A stretch of 64,000 bases of DNA from Adenophora triphylla var. japonica. Lineage: Eukaryota > Streptophyta > Magnoliopsida > Asterales > Campanulaceae. Both the position numbers and the translations under genes were made by a program. The number at the start of each line of letters is the position of its first letter. The first letter of the stretch is position 1. The notes beneath the pieces were generated by a model. The model saw only the letters and a program-made list of their open reading frames with translations, searched no databases and had not been told where the DNA came from. The DNA is taken from assembly GCA_022495995.1 (NCBI GenBank), contig JAFEMH010002576.1, forward strand, positions 186,001 through 250,000. The letters run 5' to 3'. Positions 55,745-64,000 of this stretch are shown in pieces.

Positions 55745-57252
55745 GAACTTGATTACGTTAGAATAGCTTCAAACCAATTGATCTAGAACTTCTAACCATT
55801 TGATCTAGGACTTGGTAGAAAATATGAGTGTTTTTTGTTGTTTTGGGAAATGAGCTAAATTTGAAGAGCATGAAAAGCTCATCCTACAACAAACAAATCT
55901 TCTATACTAATATAAAAGCAAGATAGTCTTGCTTTCCCCCAAAAAATCAGGGGCATTTTAGACATTTCATACGATGGCAAAAATGAAGAATATGTGCAGT
56001 AGAGAACACGTGGCAGCTGGCGAATGAAGAAAATCTGGCGCGTGTAAAACACGCAACTACAAGGAGCGTGAAGAGGAGATTTTCTGGTTTTTTTTTTTTT
56101 TTTTTGTTTTTTTCATTTTGGACAAGTGTCGCCCTCTCACTTAATGGCAATTTGGTCATTTGGTCATTTCATACGGTAGGCTTTTAGATTTTTTTTTTTA
56201 TCAAAATTTTTTGACCTTAATTATTTTATAATAAAATATTTTTTTTTTAATTTTTTTTTACACCAAAATTCATAAAAAAAAATTCTCTATAAATAGAGAC
56301 TAATTTCATTTGATTTGGACACAGAAAAAAATCCTCTTTTTTAAATATAAATTTCTTAATTATACTTTGTTCATTTTCTTTTTTATTTTTCAATATCTTT
56401 TTAGTTAAAATTAATAAAGTGTGAAGTATTTTTTTTAATTATAAATGATAATAATAATAATAATAATTGAGGTGTAGGATGATGAGTTCAAAGGGGTAAT
56501 ATGGTTATTGACTATAGTAAAGTTCGATAAATCAAATAATTTATTTATTTTATTAAAAAAAATATTTAAAGCATAGTAAATAATGTATTAATAAAATTTT
56601 TGATTTTTCTATCCGTCTCAAAAAATTGTATATTTATAAAGATAAATATCGGGAAAGATGACCATCATTTTTAAATTTTAATTGAAGTGTATGTCAATAT
56701 TTTAAGAAATATATATAGCATAAATTAGTATTTTAATTGAAGTGCATGTCAATATTTTCATTTGATTTGGACACATAAAAAAAATACACACTTTTTAAAA
56801 TATAAATTTCAATATTTATACTATTATAAAAAATAAAATTAAATAAAAACTAAAATTTTGAAGTATCGAAATCAAATTACACTAACAACAACTACAGGTC
56901 CAAAGGTTCGTTATTCGACGTCTCACTTTAAATTGCAAAATAAAAATTATGTCTTAATAATGAAAACTAAAATAAATAAAACTAGAAGGGAAAATTATAT
57001 TTTCCGTCTCAAGTAAACTTTAAAAAATGTCATTATATAAAAAAAATATTTCCTTCATTTCAAAAATGAATATTACTTTCAACTCAAAATAAATAACCAA
57101 AAAATAATACTACTTTTTTTTGTCAAAAAATTGCATTATTATGTGCTTTAACTAGAAGGGAAAATTATATTTCCCGTCTCAATTAACTAAAATTTTTGAA
57201 GTAACGAAATCAAATTACTTCTTTTGGCCAAATTCTAGAAAAACAGTGTTAG
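55745..57252. repeat. AT-rich repeat region, partly related to the preceding Tourist element
   Basis: 56240-56500 (ACCAAAATTCATAAA, TTTCATTTGATTTGGACACA, ATAAATGATAATAATAATAA, GGTGTAGGATGATGAGTT) repeats the inner part of the element at 54981-55741 (55330-55600). TCTTCTATACTAATATAAAA at 55907 resembles a Helitron 5' start, but no CTRR end with hairpin could be assigned. AACTAGAAGGGAAAATTATA occurs at about 56980 and 57150. No genes. Confidence 0.5.
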
Positions 57253-59451
57253 TGTGACGACCCCAACCCTAGGCACTCATTTTAAATACTTAATTATATG
57301 CCTTTAATAATTATGTTATCTTTATGTGTTCAATTATGTCTTTAAATTCTTAAATTAAGATAAATTGAGTGAAAAGTAAATTTAGGACCTTATGAGAATT
57401 TATTGGACATTAAATAAAGAAACTAAGGGAAATAATAAAAAATGGGAAAATGCTAAATAATATGGGGAGGTTAATTGAGTAGGATGAATTAATGGGATAA
57501 GGTTTATTTTAATTTAAATTGAGTAGGGTGAAAGCCTTGGGTTATTTGATGGGGGGCCAAAATCCTTCCCTCTTTCCTCCTCTTGCCAAGTGTCCTTCCC
57601 CCATCACCTCTCTTACTCCCTTCCCCCCTTCTCCTTCATTCACTACACTTTTCATCCTAGAGGAAGTATAGAGAACCACCATTGAAGCCTTCTCCCAAGC
57701 TTTGAGTCCAAGGCATTTCTTCACCAAAATCAAATCTAAGAGCACCTTTGGAGTTGGATCACCTAGAGGAATCCATCTAGCTAGAAAGATCAACCTTCCA
57801 TTGCAAACCCTAAGGTGAGTTGTTATGATTCCCTTCCTCTACTTGTTCATAAGTTCCTTGAATGTTGTTCTTGTTCTTGAAATGATGATTCCTTGCTTGG
57901 AAACCCAAATGGGTGTTGATTGATAGAAAATGAACTTGGTTGAAGTTAGGGTTTAAGAAAGAGAATCTAAAGGGTTGAAATGGGTGGGATTTGTAGTGAT
58001 AATTCTTCTAGGGTTACTTGGGTTTGGGTTTATATGTTTTGAATGGGACTTGGTAAGATGAAGGTGTTCTTGGGTGTTCTTGTAGTAAGCCATGGTAGAG
58101 GAAAGGAGAACTAGGGTTAAAAGGGTAAAAATCTGCATTTTGGGCTGGCTGGACACTTGGGCGGTCGCCCAAGTAGGTTAGGGCGGTCGCCCATAGCCAC
58201 AGAAGCATGGTTGCCTTGGAAGTACACTTGGGCGGTCGCCCAAGTAGGTTAGGGCGGTCGCCCAAAATGGCAGAAACCTCAATTTCCTAGGAAGTCCACT
58301 TGGGCGGTCGCCCAAGTGGTTAGGGCGGTCGCCCAAGCCCCTGAACCAACTTTTTTCAATTTAAACAAGAATTGTTTAGCAAGTTGTTTGGCCACTTATA
58401 AATGGTGACTCTCACTTAGTAATTGAACTTGAACCTCCATTAAGGCCTTGTATACTTGTATATGGAATTTGTAGGGTAGGTTAATGATCCCTCATTTCCT
58501 TACTTGATGTTATATATACTGTTGTTGATATTGTTTAGTGTATTCATAAATTGTTGCACTTTGATATTGATTGGGCATGAGTATATATTACCATGTGGCT
58601 ATTGTTTATCCCTTTTTGTGAATTTTATTCAAGTATCTATTATGTGCTTGATATGTGTGAGTCAGCTGACGTTGGGGGTATAACATAATACGGTCAATTA
58701 TGGAAGTGTGACCTAATGTGATCGGATTATGTTATATCTCGCGATCGTCCCCTCCTGTGGCCGCAGGTTGGGGTTATAGCATCTCAGATTGAGCCAAAAG
58801 CCTTACGAGTTGCTACTGTCTTATTTGGTTCCCCGAAAAACGGGTCTTATAAGACGTGAGTATTGCTTAAGCAGCTCACCGTAAGATTGGAGTATTATTA
58901 TACCCAATGTTGTACGACTACCTGTTCGTACGGGAAAAGGTAAACCAAGGTAATGGAATGTGTTTATAGCTTTCCCAATGTGTTATGTGCGACTTGTTAT
59001 ATGTTGCATTTATTTGGCATATTGTTGCATCCATAATAGCTTGCTGAGATTTATTCTCACCCCTCTCCCTTTACTGTTTTAGATCCCGAGACAGGTGGAC
59101 CGGCCAAGTAAGGACAGAGAGGAGTTTGGAGAAATCTTTTGGGTGTTGTCGGGGTATGTTTAGGGTGACGTATAAAATTGTATTTTGGTAATTCCTTTCT
59201 TGGAGTTTGTAATTATAAACTTTAAACTCTACGTCATAACCTTAATCTTTTGTAACTAAACAGTTGACCGTTTTCAAAGTTAGTTATCTCCTCCTCCGAT
59301 GTGGAGTTGAGTGGAGTTCTTTTGAAATGTTATGTTATAAATGTTTATGTTTGAAAGTCAAAGCAAAGTTTTAAAAGTTTTTGAGAATTTGGGTTAGTTT
59401 GAGGACGCTCCAACTCGGGACACGTGTAGGTTCCGGGTCGGGGTCCTCACA
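57253..59451 (+). mobile_element. 5' LTR of the Tekay-like element
   Basis: TGTGACGACCCC at the start and GGGTCCTCACA at the end. Contains CTTGGGCGGTCGCCCAAG palindromes at 58148-58340. Confidence 0.85.
58146..58342. repeat. Palindromic GGGCGGTCGCCC repeats in the LTR
   Basis: CTTGGGCGGTCGCCCAAGT occurs three times (about 58156, 58226 and 58299), each followed by GGTTAGGGCGGTCGCCCA. The period is about 70 bp. Each copy can form a GC-rich stem. Confidence 0.9.
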
Positions 59452-59453
59452 GT

Positions 59454-59466
59454 TGGTATCAGAGCT
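59454..59466 (+). other. Primer-binding site, initiator tRNA-Met type
   Basis: TGGTATCAGAGCT starts two bases after the LTR. Confidence 0.9.
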
Positions 59467-59549
59467 CGGTTAGAATTCTCGGGTAGAGTCTAGCTGAGTG
59501 AGAGTGTGTGATAACTGACGTCGAGTGTTTAATGCAGGAGTTTGTTGTT

Positions 59550-60660
59550 ATGGCGGGAAATGATGGTGATCAGAATTTGGGTTTGGGTGGTGTTGGTAAT
59601 CCGAATGCCGAGATGATGGATATGTTCCGAGGGTTTCTTCGGTATGGCAACTCGTAATCGTAATCGAATCGAATCGAATCAAGGCAGTGCAAGGGCAACA
59701 TGGTTTGGAGAAGTTCGTGAAGATGTCTCCTCCTAGCTTCAACGGAGATCCGGATCCGGTGAAGGCTGAGAGGTGGCTTGAGGCTATGAATAAGATTTTC
59801 GCAGCTATGGAGAGTTCGGATGCGGAGAAGGTGAGATGTGCCGTTTTCAAGTTGGAAGAACCCGCTGAGCACTGGTGGCGTGTAGTGAAGGATGGTTGGG
59901 ACCGGGATTTGACACCACGTACATGGGAGAACTTCACACGCAAGTTCCGGATCACTTTGTACCGATGGTTACTAGAGACAAGAAGGAAGGCGAGTTTCAA
60001 ACCGGAGCAAGGGACCATGACGATAGCGCAAGATTCAGCAAAGTTCACAGAATTGGCCCGATATTGTCCTCATTTGGTGCCGGATGAGGAGAGGCGAGTC
60101 TACCGGCTTTGTGAAAGGTTTAAGGGTTGAGTTCCGAAAGCGCTATTGACGCACAACTTCGCCAACTTCCAAGCAGCAGTGAATATGGCGTATCGGATTG
60201 AGAATGACATAGAGGAGCATCGTGGTAAGAATGAAGGTGGAAACAGGAATAGATTCCAAGGTCAAGGTTCGGGGCCGAATAGAGTTCAGCCGAGGACGTT
60301 CACCCCGGGAGCGAATCGAGGAGGAAATGTGGCGACTCCGGCAAATCGTGCGACTCCCGGCCAGTTTGGGGCAACATGTGGGTTTTGCAAGAGGCTAGGG
60401 CATTCGGAGGACAAGTGTTGGAGCAAACAAGGAAAGTGTTTGGAGTGTGGGTCGGCAGGCCATTTTAGGAGGAATTGCCCCAAGTTACAGAATAAGCAAG
60501 CTTCGGGTACCGGATTTGGGGGACAAGGTAGTGGTGTGAAGAGAGATGTTGATGGGAAACCTAAGGATAGAGTCCAAGGTCGTGTGTTTGCTTTGGGTCG
60601 AGGAGAGGTCGATCCTAATGCCGTCATTAGAGGTATAGTTCCTGTCTCAGAGTTAAGGCC
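59550..60660 (+). pseudogene. Gag of the Tekay-like element
   Basis: The ATG at 59550 opens MAGNDGDQNLGLGG; the frame breaks near 59640. The capsid part (59700-60125) shows PPSFNGDPDPVKAERWLEAM and ARYCPHLV. After another break, a Gly/Asn/Arg-rich stretch leads to two zinc knuckles: CGFCKRLGHSEDKC (60379-60420) and CLECGSAGHFRRNC (60439-60480, CX2CX4HX4C), which bind the element's RNA. Confidence 0.85.
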
Positions 60661-61256
60661 CGCATTCTTATAGATCCCGGGTCTTCCCATTCATTTGTGG
60701 CATCGCATTTTGCATTCTCATTGCATACCTTGCCTGAATCTATGCCTTATGTGTTAGAGGTCTCTACTCCTATGGGAGAGAGCCTCACATCTTCTTTAAT
60801 ATATCCTGGTTGTGATGTGACTATATGTGGGCATGTATTGCCGGTGGATTTGGTCGAGTTACCAATCCGTGATTTTGATGTGATCCTTGGGATGGATTGG
60901 TTGAGTCAGTGTCATGCTTTGGTAGACTGTCGTAGAAAACGAGTCTCATTTGCTATGCCTGACGTGCCTACTTTTATATTTGATGCGGATAGATCTATGT
61001 TCGGGTTACATGTTATTTCTGCCTTAAAAGCTAGAAAGATGCTATCTAAGGGGTGTGCGGGTTACTTGGCTTATGTAGTAGATTCCAATAAGAAGTCTCC
61101 CGAGTTAGCTCATGTTCCGGTTGTCAATGAATTTAGTGATGTGTTTTCTAGCGAGTACTCTATGCCTCCGGATCGTGAGATAGAGTTTTGTATTGACTTA
61201 GTGCCCGGTACCGCACCTATCTCTAAAGCACCCTATAGAATGGCTCCTACGAGTTA
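60661..61256 (+). pseudogene. Protease and linker of the Tekay-like element
   Basis: The active site reads LIDPGSSHSFV (60668-60700), the DPGS form usual for this group, followed by FDVILGMDWLSQ (60870-60905). The frame runs through the RT lead-in (VVNEFSDVFS, APYRMAP) and stops at 61256. Confidence 0.85.
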
Positions 61257-62040
61257 AAAGAGTTGAAGGTCCAATTGCAAGAATTGTTAGACCGAGGTTT
61301 TATTCGTCCTAGTGTGTCTCCGTGGGAGCACCGGTCTTGTTTGTTAGGAAGAAGGATGGTACCTTACGATTGTGTATTGACTATCGTTTGTTGAACCAAG
61401 CCACCATTAAGAATAAGTATCCTCTTCCGCATATAGATGATTTGTTTGACCAACTCCAAGGTTCCGTTATCTACTCAAAGCTTGATTTGAGAAGCGGATA
61501 CCATCAGTTGAAGATTAGACCGGATGATATTGCTAAGACAGCTTTTCGGACTAGATATGGTCATTATGAGTTTGTTGTGATGCCTTTCGGGTTGACTAAT
61601 GCTCCACCCGTGTTTATGGATATGATGAACCGTGTCTTCAAGCCTTATCTTGATAGCTTTGTGGTAGTGTTCATAGATGATATCCTTGTTTGCTCTAAGT
61701 CTCGGGAAGAGCATGAGAATCATTTGAGGATTGTTTTGTCCGTTCTTCGGGAGAAGCAATTGTACGCCAAGTTCAGTAAGTGCGAGTTTTGGCTTGAGCG
61801 CATTTCTTTCTTGGGGCATGTTGTGTCGAGTTCGGGAATTTCCGTGGATCCTTCAAAGATTGAAGCCGTGGTTAATTGGAAGCAACCTTCGACCGTGACC
61901 GAGGTCCGTAGTTTTCTTGGTTTGGCGGGGTATTATCGGAGGTTCATTGAAGGGTTTTCTCGGATTGCGACTCCGTTGACTAGGTTGACTCGGAAAAGAT
62001 GTATCGTTTGTATGGGATTCCAAGTGTGAAGCAAGCTTTG
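61257..62040 (+). pseudogene. Reverse transcriptase of the Tekay-like element
   Basis: [42 protein letters not shown] and the catalytic FIDDILV (61672-61692) are intact over 235 codons, continuing to [12 protein letters not shown]. It ends in a frame shift near 62010. Confidence 0.9.
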
Positions 62041-62460
62041 ATGAATTGAAGAAGAGATTGACAACGGCTCCTATTCTTACCCTTCCTGATGGTTGCGAGA
62101 ATTTTGTTATTTATAGTGATGCCTCGAAGGCGGGTTTGGGATGTGTGTTGATGCAAAATGGGAAAGTAATTGCGTATGCCTCTAGGAAGTTATCACCGGC
62201 GGAATCGATTACCCTACTCATGATATGGAATTGGCGGCGATTGTATTTGCGTTGCATAAGTGGAAGCACTACCTTTATGGGGCGAAGTTTGAGATTTTCA
62301 CCGATCATAAGAGTTTGAAGTACCTATTTACCCAAAAGGAGTTGAACAACCGACAAAGGAGATGGCTTGAGTTCTTGAAGGATTTTGATTGTGTCATTTC
62401 CTATCACCCGGGAAAGCCAATGTAGTGGCGGATGCGATTAGCCGAAAGGCGTATTTGACA
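62041..62460 (+). pseudogene. RNase H of the Tekay-like element
   Basis: VIYSDASKAGLGCVLMQ (first catalytic Asp), then after a frame shift at about 62210 [13 protein letters not shown] and [11 protein letters not shown], ending near CVISYHPGK. Two breaks. Confidence 0.85.
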
Positions 62461-62566
62461 GCCTTTTGAGTTCCCGAGAATTGATGAGTGAGGTAATTAT
62501 TGCGAATGTTAGAGCCGTTCCGACATTGTATGGAGATTTGAAAGAAGCTCAACAAGGAGACCCTAA

Positions 62567-63700
62567 TTGAAGAAAATTTTAGATCAAGTGCAAAATGGGA
62601 AAGCCGGGAAATTTGCTTTGAATAGAGATGGGATTTTAACTTTCCAAGGGAGAATTTGCGTTCCTTCATCGCCGGAAATCAAGAAGCGTGTTTTAGAGGA
62701 TGGCCATAAGTCTAAGTTTGCGATTCATCCGGGGAGTACCAAAATGTATCAAGACTTGAAGCGTGGGTATTGGTGGAATGGTATGAAGAGGGAAATAGCG
62801 GATTATGTTTCTAAGTGTTTGACTTGTCAACAAATCAAGGCCGAGCATCAGAGACCGGCGGGACTACTTCAACCATTGGATATTCCTGAATGGAAATGGG
62901 AAGGGATCTCGATGGATTTTGTTTCGGGTTTACCTCTTACCGCGAAGAAGATGGATGCTATTTGGGTTATTGTGGATAGATTGACGAAGTCGGCTCATTT
63001 TCTTCCGGTGTCAACTAAGTTTTCGTTAGAGAAGTTAGCCCAGTTGTATATGAAAGAGATCGTTCGACTTCATGGGGTTCCGGTTAGTATTGTTTCCGAC
63101 AGAGATCCGAGGTTTACTTCTAGATTTTGGAGAGCATTGCATGAAGCCTTGGGTTCTAAGTTGTGTTTTAGTACGGCGTTTCATCCTCAAACCGATGGTC
63201 ACCCGAGAGAACTATTCGTATACTTGAGGATATGTTACGGGCTTGTGTGATGGATTTCCAATTATCTTGGGAGGATCATCTACCGTTAGTTGAGTTTGCC
63301 TACAACAACAGCTTATCGCCAAGTATCGAGATGGCTCCGTATGAGGCGTTGTATGGTAGGAAGTGTCGATCTCCGATGTGTTGGGACGAGGTAGGTGAAG
63401 CGAGACTTTGGGGCCCGAATTTGGTTCGAGATTCTACGGAGAAGATCAAGGTGATTCAGGATAGATTGAAGACGGCTCAGAGTAGACAGAAAAGCTACGC
63501 CGACAATAGAAGACGGGATTTATCTTTTCGGGTTGGTGACTTAGTGTTCTTGAAGGTCTCTCCGAGGACGGGGATTAAAAGGTTTGGTAATAAGGGTAAG
63601 TTGGCTCCGAGGTTTGTAGGTCCGTTTGAGATTCTAGAGAAGATAGGGGAATTGGCTTACCGGTTGGCGTTGTCTCCGTCTTTTCTTTGCTTCATGATGT
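62567..63700 (+). pseudogene. Integrase of the Tekay-like element
   Basis: The HHCC domain (FAIHPGSTKMYQDLK...CLTCQQ) and DDE core (MDFVSGLP, VSDRDPRFTSRFW, FHPQTDG) are intact in 62567-63200. The catalytic Glu lies just after a break near 63205. The rest (VEFAYNNS, YGRKCRSP, GDLVFLKVSP, GPFEILEKIGELAYRLAL) is at 63232-63690. Confidence 0.88.
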
Positions 63701-63714
63701 GTTTCACGTTTCTA

Positions 63715-63960
63715 TGCTAAGGAAGTATTGTCATGACCCCTCCCATGTTTTGAGCTCTCCTCCCGATGATGTCCAAGCGGACATGTCTTATGTTGAAGAG
63801 CCATTAAGAGTCTTAGAATTCCAAGTTAAGGAGTTGAGAACTAAGAGTATCCCGATAGTGAAAGTCCTTTGGAAGAATCATACCGTCGAGGAAGCAACGT
63901 GGGAGCTAGAGTCGGAGATGAGGGCGAAATACCCGTGGTTGTTTGAAAATTCAAGTAAGT
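63715..63960 (+). pseudogene. Chromodomain at the pol C-terminus
   Basis: Reads EEPLRVLEFQVKELRTKSIP, then VKVLWKNH and EEATWELE (63796-63920). This is the chromodomain of chromoviruses, thought to steer integration to heterochromatin. It follows a frame break after the integrase. Confidence 0.82.
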
Positions 63961-63990
63961 TTTCTTTTAAAATTCGGGTCGAATTTTCTT

Positions 63991-64000
63991 TAAGGGGGAG
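63991..64000 (+). other. Polypurine tract of the Tekay-like element
   Basis: TAAGGGGGAG, the second-strand primer site. The 3' LTR should begin immediately after the window. Confidence 0.75.

Larger units (their letters stand above)
57253..64000 (+). mobile_element. Tekay-like chromovirus (Ty3/gypsy), 3' LTR outside the window
   Basis: 5' LTR 57253-59451, primer site, gag, protease, RT, RNase H, integrase and a C-terminal chromodomain in plus orientation, ending with a polypurine tract in the last bases. A long LTR (about 2.2 kb), TGTGACGACC start and post-integrase chromodomain fit the Tekay/Del group. The domains are well kept, but single-base breaks interrupt the frame at about 59640, 60126, 60670, 61255, 62030, 62320, 62425, 63200 and 63700. 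Confidence 0.88.

Overview
The window is nuclear DNA of a flowering plant, almost certainly a eudicot. It has intron-split genes of plant type, dense Stowaway (CTCCCTCCGTCCC) and Tourist MITEs, plant Ty3/gypsy lineages (CRM-, Tat- and Tekay-like), a plant LINE and hAT elements. No species can be named from sequence alone. There are no bacterial features, and I saw no tRNA, rRNA or CRISPR.

Layout. 1-8400: transposon-rich intergenic DNA. It holds a long-TIR (Pack-MULE-like) element carrying a broken ubiquitin-S27a copy, a truncated syntaxin gene fragment, nested Stowaway MITEs and a Tourist-type element swollen by an ATT microsatellite. 8412-17333: a CRM-like Ty3/gypsy element on the minus strand with a 5-bp target duplication. 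Its left edge, including one LTR, is tandemly duplicated, and its right LTR is split by a 1.77-kb hAT element with an 8-bp target duplication. 17334-20051: more MITEs.

20052-31742: an eight-exon gene for a selenoprotein O (SelO/YdiU) homologue, a protein AMPylator with a kinase fold. Its 7.2-kb first intron holds two LINE fragments in opposite orientation. 32127-45688: a 13.6-kb Tat-lineage Ty3/gypsy element with identical 5-bp target duplications, a broken gag-pol on the plus strand, a 17-copy 35-bp satellite-like array and degraded antisense ORFs before the 3' LTR.

47390-51813: the gene for the mitochondrial octanoyltransferase LIP2, with its coding sequence in one exon (51106-51813) and likely 5'UTR introns. 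53322-53612: a small secreted-peptide gene with a CLE-like C-terminus. 54625-54740: a long, nearly perfect foldback about 85 bp downstream of a TATA box, a good candidate for an unrecognised MIRNA locus. 54981-57252: Tourist-type and AT-rich repeats. 57253-64000: a Tekay-like chromovirus (5' LTR, primer site, gag-pol with chromodomain) whose polypurine tract is the last bases of the window, so its 3' LTR should begin just outside.

The supported host genes are SELO, LIP2 and the small peptide gene, plus the candidate MIRNA. They are not an operon and are separated by transposons. SelO and LIP2 both modify proteins (AMPylation; lipoylation), but nothing shows that they work together. The most interesting leads are the foldback, the peptide gene, the Tat element's antisense ORFs and satellite seed, and the gene fragments inside or near transposons.
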